Origin: JASLDZ01 sp964242895 | Lineage (GTDB): Bacteria; Pseudomonadota; Alphaproteobacteria; Caulobacterales; Caulobacteraceae | Reading direction: 5' to 3' | Assembly (NCBI GenBank): GCA_964242895.1 | Contig: CAXTBN010000027.1 | Span: 1-37,744 of the forward strand | DNA length: 37,744 nt | Part shown: positions 7,160-13,767 of the stretch, one piece after another | Layout: the number at the start of each line of letters is the position of its first letter | Position numbering within the stretch: the first letter of the stretch is position 1 | Position numbers and translations under genes: made by a program | The notes under the pieces: model-generated | Told to the model about the DNA's origin: nothing | The model's database searches: none | The model's input: the letters and a program-made list of their open reading frames with translations, nothing else

Positions 7160-8563
7160 ATGACAGCTCTCCACATCGTCGGCGCGGGCCTGGCCGGGTC
7201 GGAAGCCGCCTGGCAGGCCGCGGAGGCCGGGACCGAGGTGGTGCTGCACGAGATGCGGCCCGTGGTCGGCACCGACGCGCACCACACGGACGGCTTCGCC
7301 GAACTCGTGTGCTCCAACAGCTTCCGCTCCGACGACTGGGAGCACAACGCCGTGGGCCTGCTCCACGCAGAGATGCGCCGCTGCGGCTCGCTGGTGATGG
7401 CCGCCGCCGATGCGAGCCAGGTGCCCGCCGGCGGTGCGCTGGCCGTCGACCGCGACGGCTTCAGCGCGCGCGTGACCGAGCGGCTGATGGCCCATCCGCG
7501 CGTGCGCGTCGAGCGCGGCGAGCTGGCCGGCTGGCCGCCCGCGGAGTGGGGGAGCGTGATCCTGGCCACCGGCCCGCTCACCTCGCCCGCCCTGGCGCAG
7601 GCGGTGCTCCAGCGCACGGGCGAGGAGTCCTTGAGCTTCTTCGACGCCATCGCGCCCATCGTTCACTTCGACAGCATCGACATGGACCGCGCCTGGCGCC
7701 AGTCGCGCTACGACAAGGAGGGGCCGGGCGGCGACGCGGCCGCCTACATCAACTGCCCCCTCGACCGCGACGGCTACGAGGCCTTCGTCGACGCGCTCCT
7801 CGCCGGCCCGAAGAGCGAGTTCAAGGAATGGGAGCACGTGCCCTACTTTGACGGCTGCCTGCCGATCGAGGTCATGGCCGAGCGCGGGCGCGAGACCCTT
7901 CGTTGGGGCCCGATGAAGCCCGTGGGCCTCTCCGACCCGCACACGCCGGGGGTGAAGCCGCACGCGGTGGTGCAACTGCGCCAGGACAACGCGCTGGGCA
8001 CCCTGTTCAACATGGTCGGCTTCCAGACCAAGCTGAAACACGCCGCGCAGACGGAGGTGTTCCGCACCATACCGGGCCTGGAGCAGGCGCAGTTCGCGCG
8101 GCTGGGCGGCCTGCACCGCAACACCTTCCTGAACAGCCCGCGGCTGCTGGACGGCCTGCTGCGCCTGGTCGCCGAGCCGCGGGTGCGCTTCGCGGGCCAG
8201 GTCACGGGCGTGGAAGGCTACGTGGAGAGCGCGGCCACGGGCCTCCTGGCCGGTCGCTTCGCCGCTGCCGAGCTCGCCGGCCGCGCGCCCGCCCCGCCGC
8301 CGCCCGAAACCGCGCTGGGCGCCCTGGTCGCGCACGTGACGGGCGGGCACCTGGAGGCGGGGCGCGGCTCGTTCCAGCCGATGAACGTCAACTACGGCCT
8401 CCTGCCCCCGCTGGCTGAGACCGGCGCCAAGCGTCGCGCGGACGGAAGCCGCATGTCGGGCGTGGAGCGCGGCCGCGCCAAGAAGCGCGCCATGAGCGTG
8501 CGCGCGCTGGAGGCGCTGGACGGCTGGCGCGCGGCGACGCCGGCCGTCTCCGAAGCGGCCTAG
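7160..8563 (+). CDS. trmFO: TrmFO, folate/FAD-dependent tRNA m5U54 methyltransferase
   Basis: The 467-residue enzyme methylates U54 in the T-loop of tRNAs with methylenetetrahydrofolate as carbon donor and reduced FAD. The N-terminal FAD-binding motif is GAGLAG (residues 8-13). Hallmarks of the family are HEMRP, CSNSFRSDD with Cys51, YINCPLDRDGY, and YFDGCLPIEVMAERG holding the catalytic Cys (residue 233, equivalent to Cys226 of the Bacillus enzyme), then LYNMVGFQTK-like NMVGFQTKLK and LGGLHRNTFLNSP. The C-terminus has FQPMNVNYGLLPPL. The ATG at 7160 fits because the Rossmann strand starts within five residues; the frame stays open far upstream, but that part lies antisense to the membrane protein genes and is not coding. 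Convergent with the flagellar unit at 8571. Confidence 0.97.
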   Translation: MTALHIVGAGLAGSEAAWQAAEAGTEVVLHEMRPVVGTDAHHTDGFAELVCSNSFRSDDWEHNAVGLLHAEMRRCGSLVMAAADASQVPAGGALAVDRDGFSARVTERLMAHPRVRVERGELAGWPPAEWGSVILATGPLTSPALAQAVLQRTGEESLSFFDAIAPIVHFDSIDMDRAWRQSRYDKEGPGGDAAAYINCPLDRDGYEAFVDALLAGPKSEFKEWEHVPYFDGCLPIEVMAERGRETLRWGPMKPVGLSDPHTPGVKPHAVVQLRQDNALGTLFNMVGFQTKLKHAAQTEVFRTIPGLEQAQFARLGGLHRNTFLNSPRLLDGLLRLVAEPRVRFAGQVTGVEGYVESAATGLLAGRFAAAELAGRAPAPPPPETALGALVAHVTGGHLEAGRGSFQPMNVNYGLLPPLAETGAKRRADGSRMSGVERGRAKKRAMSVRALEALDGWRAATPAVSEAA

Positions 8564-8570
8564 GTACGCC

Positions 8571-9008
8571 TCAGGCGCGCGTGTTCAGGGCGATGGCGCT
8601 CGCATCGCCGGGGGCGGAGCGGCCGCGCGCGCCGTAGCCGTGGCCGGGCGCCCGACTGGCGGCGACCTCGGTGGCCAGGGCGCGCACCAGCCCGTCGGTC
8701 ACTTCCATGGCCGCCTTGAGCGCGCGGCCGTGGCGCGCCAGCGCCGCTTCGAAGGCCGTGGTGGCCGCCGTCAGTCGCCGACGGCGCTCGGGCGAGGCGC
8801 CCGACACCAGCGACGGATCGCGCTTCACCCGCGCCGACTCGACGCGGTAGGCGGCGGCGAGCTCGGCGGCGGCGGCCTGGCCCGCGGCCGCCGTGTGCGG
8901 GCGGCGCGCCTCGAAGGCGAGCGTCTCGGCCGTGATGGCGGCGGTCAGCCGCGCAGTCAGCGCCAGCAGCTGGTCGCAGCGGTCGTCCGCGTCGACGGCC
9001 TGGATCAT
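8571..9008 (-). CDS. flbY: FlbY/FlgN-like flagellar protein
   Basis: The 145-residue product is mostly helical and Ala-rich, with no membrane segment. It is the third gene of the flgI operon and overlaps the rod-binding gene by ATGA (9005-9008). In Caulobacter a FlbY protein, which resembles the FlgN export chaperone for hook-associated proteins, occupies this place. The symbol is given mainly on gene order and helical character; the sequence carries no motif I could call diagnostic. The C-terminal 35 residues are Gly/Ser/Ala-rich and probably disordered. Confidence 0.65.
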   Translation of the reverse strand: MIQAVDADDRCDQLLALTARLTAAITAETLAFEARRPHTAAAGQAAAAELAAAYRVESARVKRDPSLVSGASPERRRRLTAATTAFEAALARHGRALKAAMEVTDGLVRALATEVAASRAPGHGYGARGRSAPGDASAIALNTRA

Positions 9009-9316
9009 GCGGTGAGCCCCTGCATGCGCAGCATCTCGGATTGGAGCTTGGGCGCCAGCCCGATCCCGCCGTGCGCGGTCATCGACTTGGCCATCGCCTC
9101 GTTCATGAACGACTTGAACGCGTCCTCGCCTTCGCCGCCGCCGAACGACGAGCTCTTCACGCCCGCGCTCATCTCACCGAGCATGATGGACAGGAAGGAG
9201 CTCTCGAAGTCGCGGCTGACCTTGGTGATGCGCGCGAGCTGCTCGGGCGTGGCCTTCGGCAGCGCGGCCGGGGCGCTCGGAGCGGAAGCGTCAGGGAGGG
9301 CGAAGGCGGCGCTCAT
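9005..9316 (-). CDS. FlgJ-like rod-binding protein without muramidase domain
   Basis: The 103-residue product carries the rod-binding domain of FlgJ: residues 24-100 read ARITKVSRDFESSFLSIMLGEM, then FKSFMNEAMAKSMTAHGGIGLAPKL, which matches the conserved core that caps the growing flagellar rod in the periplasm. As in other alphaproteobacteria the peptidoglycan-hydrolase half of enterobacterial FlgJ is absent, so another lytic enzyme must open the wall. The ATG at 9316 shares its A with the stop codon of flgI (TGATG), and the stop overlaps the next gene by four bases. All three genes are surely cotranscribed. Confidence 0.88.
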   Translation of the reverse strand: MSAAFALPDASAPSAPAALPKATPEQLARITKVSRDFESSFLSIMLGEMSAGVKSSSFGGGEGEDAFKSFMNEAMAKSMTAHGGIGLAPKLQSEMLRMQGLTA

Positions 9317-10431
9317 CACATCACCTGGATGTCGGCCTGCAGGGCGCCGGCCGCCTTGATGGTCTGCAGGATGCTGATCATGTCGCGCGGGGTGACGCCC
9401 AGCGCGTTCAGCCCCTTGACCAGCGTCGCCAGGGACGCGCCGGAGCGCACCACCAGGAAGCGGCGGCCCTTCTGCTCGTCGATCTTGATGGTCGTCTTGG
9501 GCGTGACCACGGTCTGGCCGTTCGACTCGGGCTGCGGCTGGCTGACCTGCGGCCGCTCGTCGACGCTGATGGTCAGGTTGCCCTGGGCGATGGCCACGGT
9601 GGAGACGCGCACGTCCGAGCCCATGACGATCACGCCGTTGACCTCGTCCACCACGACCTTGGCGGGCGCGTCGGGCTCCACCTCCAGCGCCTCGACGCCT
9701 GTGACGAAGCTGACGAGGTCGGCCTCTTTCGGGGGGGTCAGCATGACGATGGTGGGGTTCTCGGCGTGCGCGGTGCCGGGATGGGCGGCGTTGATCACGT
9801 CGGCGATGCGGCGCGCGGTGGTGAAGTCCGGGTTGTGCAGCGTCAGCCGCATGCCGCCCTGGTCGGAGAGCTTGAAGGCGATCTCGCGCTCGATCTCGGC
9901 GCCGTTGGCGATCTTGCCCGCCGTGGGCACGCCGCGCGTCACCGACGATCCCGACTGGCCCTGGGCGGACACGGCGCCCGTCTGCACCGTCCCTTGCCCG
10001 ACGGCGTAGGTCTCGCCGTCCGCGCCCATCAGCGGCGTGACCAGGAGCGTGCCGCCCAGGAGGCTCTTGGCGTCGCCCATGGCGGAGACCGCCACGTCGA
10101 TGTTCGAGCCCGTCGCGGCGAAGGACGGCAGGTTGGCGGTGACCATCACCGCGGCGATGTTCTTGGTGTCGAGGTTGAAGCCGCGCGTCTGCACGCCCAG
10201 CCGCTCCAGCATCGACTGCAGGCTCTGCTGCGTGAACGGCGAGTTGCGCAGGGTGTCGCCCGTGCCGTTCAGGCCGACGACCAGGCCGTAGCCGACCAGC
10301 TTGTTCTCCCGCACGCCCTCGAAGGCGACGATGTCCTTGATGCGCGAGCCCGCGTGCGCCGGAGCGGCCGCGACAGTCGCGAGGGCGGCCAGGAGGGCCA
10401 GCAGGGCGGAGAGGGGACGCGGGGCACGCAT
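9316..10431 (-). CDS. flgI: Flagellar P-ring protein FlgI
   Basis: FlgI forms the periplasmic P-ring around the flagellar rod. The 371-residue product starts with a Sec signal peptide (about residues 1-27, ending AAPAHA). The mature protein begins GSRIKDIVAFEGVRENKLVGYGLVVGLNGTGD, the strongly conserved N-terminus of FlgI, and continues with NIAAVMVTANLP, SAMGDAKSLLGGTLLVTPLMGADG and a C-terminal LNALGVTPRDMISILQTIKAAGALQA. The ATG at 10431 follows GAGGG closely and gives a proper signal peptide. It is the first gene of a unit with the rod-binding and FlbY-like genes and is divergent from fliX, as in Caulobacter. Confidence 0.97.
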   Translation of the reverse strand: MRAPRPLSALLALLAALATVAAAPAHAGSRIKDIVAFEGVRENKLVGYGLVVGLNGTGDTLRNSPFTQQSLQSMLERLGVQTRGFNLDTKNIAAVMVTANLPSFAATGSNIDVAVSAMGDAKSLLGGTLLVTPLMGADGETYAVGQGTVQTGAVSAQGQSGSSVTRGVPTAGKIANGAEIEREIAFKLSDQGGMRLTLHNPDFTTARRIADVINAAHPGTAHAENPTIVMLTPPKEADLVSFVTGVEALEVEPDAPAKVVVDEVNGVIVMGSDVRVSTVAIAQGNLTISVDERPQVSQPQPESNGQTVVTPKTTIKIDEQKGRRFLVVRSGASLATLVKGLNALGVTPRDMISILQTIKAAGALQADIQVM

Positions 10432-10446
10432 GTCCCTCGGCGGAGT

Positions 10447-10461
10447 GCGAACCACGTGCCA
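10447..10461 (-). promoter_or_regulatory. Candidate sigma-54 (-24/-12) promoter of flgI
   Basis: On the minus strand the bases read TGGCACGTGGTTCGC, one mismatch from TGGCAC-N5-TTGC, with the essential GG and GC ten bases apart. Its end is 16 bases from the flgI start codon, so transcription would start only a few bases before the ATG. This nearly leaderless arrangement is a caution. Late Caulobacter flagellar genes are often sigma-54 dependent. Confidence 0.45.
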
Positions 10462-10470
10462 CCCCGCCAT

Positions 10471-10487
10471 CCCTTGCGGCGCAAGGG
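10471..10487. promoter_or_regulatory. Perfect 17-bp palindrome in the flgI-fliX intergenic region
   Basis: CCCTTGCG and CGCAAGGG flank a single central G. It lies between the candidate sigma-54 site of flgI and the two TTAACCGTG repeats, where a regulator of divergent flagellar promoters could bind. It does not clearly match the FlbD (ftr) consensus that I recall. Confidence 0.35.
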
Positions 10488-10492
10488 CTGCA

Positions 10493-10544
10493 TTAACCGT
10501 GAGAGGGGCGGGGGCGGCAGGAGCTGCCGGGCGCGTTAACCGTG
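10493..10544 (+). promoter_or_regulatory. Two direct TTAACCGTG repeats (CtrA half-site-like) upstream of fliX
   Basis: TTAACCGTG occurs at 10493-10501 and again at 10536-10544, 43 bases apart and in the same orientation as fliX. TTAACC resembles a CtrA half-site, and fliX is a CtrA-activated early flagellar gene in Caulobacter. The downstream copy is about 50 bases before the fliX start. Binding is inferred. Confidence 0.4.
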
Positions 10545-10593
10545 CGGCAAGCGCGGGGGGCCAGATTTGCCGCATGCGCTCGGGAGCCCAGCG

Positions 10594-11028
10594 GTGAAGA
10601 TCGGTAGCGGCCCGTCCGCGACGGCGGGTCCGTCGTCCGCGAGTGGGCGGCGGCCCTCGACCGCGGGCGACGGGTTCGCATCCGCGGCCGCCGGCTCGGC
10701 CCGCGGAGCGGCTCCAGCGGCCGCCGCTTCGTCGACCGGGATGGTCGGCGGCCTGGACGCGCTCCTTGCGCTGCAGGACGTGGGCGGCCCGCTGGAGCGT
10801 CGCCGTCGCGCGATGGCCCGCGGCGGCCGCGTGCTCGACGACCTCGACCGCGTGCAGCTGGCCATCCTGGACGGCGGCGACCCGCACGAAGCGCTGGGCT
10901 CCCTCGCCCGCACCTCCGCCGAGGCGCGCGAGCGCGGCGACGACTCCGGCCTGGACGGCGTCCTCGACGAGATCGACGTCCGGGCCGCGGTGGAGCTGGC
11001 CAAGGCCGAGACGCGGCGCGCGGCGTGA
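10594..11028 (+). CDS. fliX: Flagellar assembly regulator FliX
   Basis: FliX is a small alphaproteobacterial protein that, in Caulobacter, couples completion of the early basal body to activity of the transcription factor FlbD. The 144-residue product has a low-complexity Ala/Ser/Gly N-terminal half and a conserved C-terminal helical part beginning near residue 60 (GLDALLALQDVGGPLERRRRAMARGGRVLDDLD, split here only by position) that is typical of the family. The GTG at 10594 is preferred: GGGAG sits seven bases upstream, and the product then begins VKIGSG, close to known FliX N-termini. Divergent from flgI, an arrangement conserved in Caulobacter. Confidence 0.85.
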   Translation: MKIGSGPSATAGPSSASGRRPSTAGDGFASAAAGSARGAAPAAAASSTGMVGGLDALLALQDVGGPLERRRRAMARGGRVLDDLDRVQLAILDGGDPHEALGSLARTSAEARERGDDSGLDGVLDEIDVRAAVELAKAETRRAA

Positions 11029-11091
11029 CGGCCCGACGGATCAGGGACGATCGGTCGCAGCATCAGGCCCGTTCCGACGCCCTCCGCCGCG

Positions 11092-11119
11092 TTGAACGGT
11101 GAAAAGGGGCTGCTATAAG
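11092..11119 (+). promoter_or_regulatory. Sigma-70-type promoter of dksA
   Basis: TTGAAC (11092-11097) and TATAAG (11114-11119) are separated by 16 bases. This is the best housekeeping promoter match I saw in the window. Transcription would begin near 11126 and leave a leader of about 45 bases before the dksA start. Confidence 0.6.
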
Positions 11120-11170
11120 GCGGCCGGCGCTCCACACGGAGCGTTTGAAAGTGAGCGTGAGGGCGTCGAC

Positions 11171-11617
11171 ATGCAGACGACCGCTGTTTTGCTCAGGGCG
11201 CGCGATCCCATCGTGGTCCGCGACCGTCGTCCCCGAGAGGACGAGCCGTTCATGTGCGATGCGCACCTGGACTTCTTCAAGCGCAAGCTCTGCGATTGGA
11301 AGGAAGACATCCTTCGCGAGTCGCGCGAGACGCTGGGACATCTTCAAGCCGAGACCGAGAACCATCCGGACTTGGCCGATCGCGCCACTTCGGAGACGGA
11401 CCGGGCGCTGGAGCTGCGCACCCGCGACCGCCAGCGCAAGCTGATCTCCAAGATCGACGCGGCCCTGCGTCGGATCGAGGACGGCTCCTACGGCTGGTGC
11501 GAAGAGACGGGCGAGCCCATCGGCCTGGCCCGGCTGGAGGCCCGCCCGATCGCCACGCTGAGTCTCGAGGCGCAGGAGCGTCACGAGCGCCGCGAGCGCG
11601 TCCACCGCGACAACTGA
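11171..11617 (+). CDS. dksA: RNA polymerase-binding transcription factor DksA
   Basis: DksA enters the secondary channel of RNA polymerase and with ppGpp tunes rRNA and amino-acid promoters. The 148-residue product carries the coiled-coil region from about 37 to 110, with the tip motif DLADRATSETD and then ALELRTRDRQRKLISKID, both strongly conserved. The zinc-finger region reads YGWCEETGEPIGLARLEARP followed by LSLEAQERHERRE, so only one of the four classical cysteines remains, as known for several alphaproteobacterial DksA proteins. The ATG at 11171 follows GAGGG by seven bases; an open extension upstream lacks a good start. It follows fliX but has its own promoter. Confidence 0.93.
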   Translation: MQTTAVLLRARDPIVVRDRRPREDEPFMCDAHLDFFKRKLCDWKEDILRESRETLGHLQAETENHPDLADRATSETDRALELRTRDRQRKLISKIDAALRRIEDGSYGWCEETGEPIGLARLEARPIATLSLEAQERHERRERVHRDN

Positions 11618-11640
11618 GTCGGCGGGGCGCCCAGGCGGGC

Positions 11641-11698
11641 GTCCACATCGAGTCCACCGTCCGTCCACACGATTCAGGACGGTCATATGTTGGTGGAC
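11641..11698. repeat. Three GTCCAC repeats at 11-bp period plus one inverted copy
   Basis: GTCCAC starts at 11641, 11652 and 11663, exactly one helical turn apart, and the inverse GTGGAC lies at 11693-11698. The cluster is in the 253-base gap between dksA and the small gene at 11871, which otherwise shows only a weak 5-bp hairpin just after dksA. Phased repeats of this kind can be operator sites, but no regulator is implied by the sequence. Confidence 0.35.
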
Positions 11699-11870
11699 AG
11701 AATGCCGCACTTCCGCCCCGAACATGGTGAATCTTGCGTTCACCAAACGGGAACTTTCGCGAGTCCCACCCGGTTGGTGATGTGGATCGCGCGGAAGCCG
11801 CGGTCATCCATAGCCGATCCGCCGCCAGAACGCGGTCGAGTGAGGCGCTCTCCCCGCCGGAGGCGCACTC

Positions 11871-12140
11871 GTGTTCCACCCCTCTTTCGCCAGCTTCTTC
11901 ACCCCTGTGCGCAGCCCGCTCGCGGCCGCCCTGCCGGGCGACCTGATCGTCGTGGAGCCGGGCGCCCGCGCGTCGCACGCCCAAGCCCTCGCCTACGCCG
12001 CCCGCCGCCGCCGCGCGGCGCTGGAGGCGCGCGAGCGCGAGAACGGCGTGGACGGCGCCTACTGGAAAGCCGGCGTGCCCGCGGCCATCGCCCGCGCCGC
12101 CGCCCTGCGCGCCGAGCCGCACTTCGCCCGCCTGCCGTGA
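11871..12140 (+). CDS. Small hypothetical protein, 89 aa
   Basis: The start is GTG at 11871 with GGAGG seven bases upstream. The product begins with a mildly hydrophobic stretch (FHPSFASFFTPVRSPLAAALPGDLIVVEPG) and continues as a basic, Ala/Arg-rich helix (HAQALAYAARRRRAALEARERENG) ending in a short Ala-rich tail. I do not recognise a family. A terminator-like inverted repeat spans its stop codon, which supports a real transcript end here. No neighbour suggests a function. Confidence 0.6.
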   Translation: MFHPSFASFFTPVRSPLAAALPGDLIVVEPGARASHAQALAYAARRRRAALEARERENGVDGAYWKAGVPAAIARAAALRAEPHFARLP

Positions 12141-12176
12141 CCCCAGCCGCGCTGCGGGCGCGGCGCCTCGGGGTCA
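12138..12176. terminator. Bidirectional hairpin spanning two convergent stop codons
   Basis: TGACCCC at 12138-12144 pairs with GGGGTCA at 12170-12176, and an inner GC-rich stem (CGCGC / GCGCG) strengthens it. The outer arms contain the stop codons of both convergent genes. No T-tract follows on either strand, so efficiency as an intrinsic terminator is uncertain. Confidence 0.5.
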
Positions 12177-12836
12177 GATCCTGGCGGTGAGGGCCTCGGC
12201 CTCTTCGACGGCGTCGGCCTTGGGATAGCCGAAGAAGCCCGGTCCGCGCGGGGCCTCGGCGATCATGCGCCGCACGGTCGGCAGCACCTCGGCCGCGGTC
12301 CCGACCGAGCCCCAGGTGTCGGGCAGCCACGGCGGTGTGACCTTCGCCTCCACGCCGGCTCGGATCATGCGGAAGAACGGCTCCCAGAAGCCGTCCATGT
12401 TCAGGAACACGATGGGCTTCCTGTGCAGGTCGAGCCTGCGCCAGCTCATCAGCTCCACCACCTCCTCCAGCGTGCCGATCCCTCCCGGAAATATCGCAAA
12501 GGCGTCGGCCTGCTCGAACATGATGCGCTTGCGGTCATGCATGTTGGACACGATCACGGTGGGCACGTCGTCGTAGACCACCTCCATCCGTCGAAGGAAG
12601 TCGGGCATCACGCCCAGCACCTCGCCACCGGCCGCGTGGCACGCCTTGGACGCTGAGCCCATCAGCCCGATGCCGCCGCCGCCGTAGACCAGCCGCGTCT
12701 TCTCGCGCGCGAGCGTCTCGCCGAACTCGGCGGCCGCCTGCAGGAAACGGGGGTCGGCGGCGTTGGACGATCCGCAGTAGAGGCAGACGGAGGGCCCGCG
12801 GGGCGCGTCGGGCGCCGGGGCGGAGATGATGGGCAT
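12174..12836 (-). CDS. LOG family protein (nucleoside 5'-monophosphate phosphoribohydrolase)
   Basis: The 220-residue cytosolic protein belongs to the Lonely Guy / TIGR00730 family, members of which release the base from cytokinin riboside monophosphates or from purine nucleotides such as AMP. The fold markers are VCLYCGSSNAADPRF near residue 20, VYGGGGIGLMGSAS, SNMHDRKRIMFEQAD and the diagnostic PGGIGTLEEVVE near residue 117. The last 25 residues are a family-unlike polar tail. Whether the substrate is a cytokinin or AMP cannot be told from sequence. It is divergent from the lipoprotein gene at 12901. Confidence 0.92.
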   Translation of the reverse strand: MPIISAPAPDAPRGPSVCLYCGSSNAADPRFLQAAAEFGETLAREKTRLVYGGGGIGLMGSASKACHAAGGEVLGVMPDFLRRMEVVYDDVPTVIVSNMHDRKRIMFEQADAFAIFPGGIGTLEEVVELMSWRRLDLHRKPIVFLNMDGFWEPFFRMIRAGVEAKVTPPWLPDTWGSVGTAAEVLPTVRRMIAEAPRGPGFFGYPKADAVEEAEALTARI

Positions 12837-12900
12837 GTCGGGAGAGGGCCTTGTTCAGACCCGGCTTGTTCAGGCGCCGGTTCGGACCGATCTAGCAGGG

Positions 12901-13767
12901 ATGGGGGACTTGGGTCGAGATGGCGGGCGCGGCGCCCGGGCGCGCGGTGCGGGGGTGCTGGGCCTCGCCCTGGCGCTCGCCGCGTGCGGCCGTCCCACGC
13001 CACCCGCTGCGACGGCGACGACGGTGCGGGTCGGGGGCGACGCCGTGTTCCTCTCGCCACCCACGCTGATCGAGGCCGATCGGGCCGCCGACGGGGGCGT
13101 GCGCCTCTCCGGCCGCGCCCCGCCGGACGCCGTCGTCCGCCTGCAGGCGCCCGACGGCCGCGCCCTGGGCGTCACCGCCGATGCGGCGGGCGCCTGGTCC
13201 GCCACGCTGCCGCCCACTGCGGCGCCCGCGTTCTACGCCTTCTCCGCCGAGCTCGACGGCCGCACCCTGCGCGGCGAGGGCGCGCTCGCCGCCGGGCCTC
13301 CGGGCGCAGGCGCGACGGCGCTCGTGGCGCGTGCGGGCGCGGCCGCGGCCGTGGCCGTCACCGGCCCGCCGCCGGTCGCGCCGGTGCTGCAGGCGGTCGA
13401 CTTCGACGGAGGCGGCGGGATCGCCGCGGCGGGACGCGCCGCCCCCGGCGCGGCGCTCAAACTGATGGTCGACGGAGCGGCGGTCGGCGAGGGCGCGGCG
13501 GATGCGGCCGGTCGCTTCGGCCTGCCGGGCGTGCGCGCACCGCTCGCGCCGGGTGTCCACCGCGTGCGCGTCGAGGCCGCGGCGGGCGCGGCGGAGGCGA
13601 GCGTCGATACTTCGCCGGCGCTCGCGCTGGACGGCGCGCCCTTCCATGCGGCGCGGACGGCGGGCGGCTGGCGCGTGGACTGGTCGCCTCCTGGAGGCGG
13701 CGTGCAGAGCCTCGTGTGGCTCGATGCGACAAGTTCCGGCGCGGCCTCGGCGAGGGCGCCCCGGTGA
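12901..13767 (+). CDS. Secreted lipoprotein with Ig-like repeats
   Basis: The product from the ATG at 12901 has 288 residues. A basic N-terminus and hydrophobic stretch lead to a lipobox, ALAAC, with Cys29 as lipidation site. The rest is Ala/Gly/Pro-rich and shows two similar beta-rich units: GGVRLSGRAPPDAVVRLQAPDG (given up to its Asp-Gly) followed by TADAAGAWSATLP, and later IAAAGRAAPGAALKLMVDG followed by ADAAGRFGLPG. These resemble bacterial Ig-like modules. The start could be 75 bases upstream, but only the inner start puts the signal peptide near the N-terminus. Its stop overlaps the GTG of the ABC transporter gene, so the two are coupled. Function unknown; a periplasmic or outer-membrane structural role is a guess. 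Confidence 0.7.
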   Translation: MGDLGRDGGRGARARGAGVLGLALALAACGRPTPPAATATTVRVGGDAVFLSPPTLIEADRAADGGVRLSGRAPPDAVVRLQAPDGRALGVTADAAGAWSATLPPTAAPAFYAFSAELDGRTLRGEGALAAGPPGAGATALVARAGAAAAVAVTGPPPVAPVLQAVDFDGGGGIAAAGRAAPGAALKLMVDGAAVGEGAADAAGRFGLPGVRAPLAPGVHRVRVEAAAGAAEASVDTSPALALDGAPFHAARTAGGWRVDWSPPGGGVQSLVWLDATSSGAASARAPR

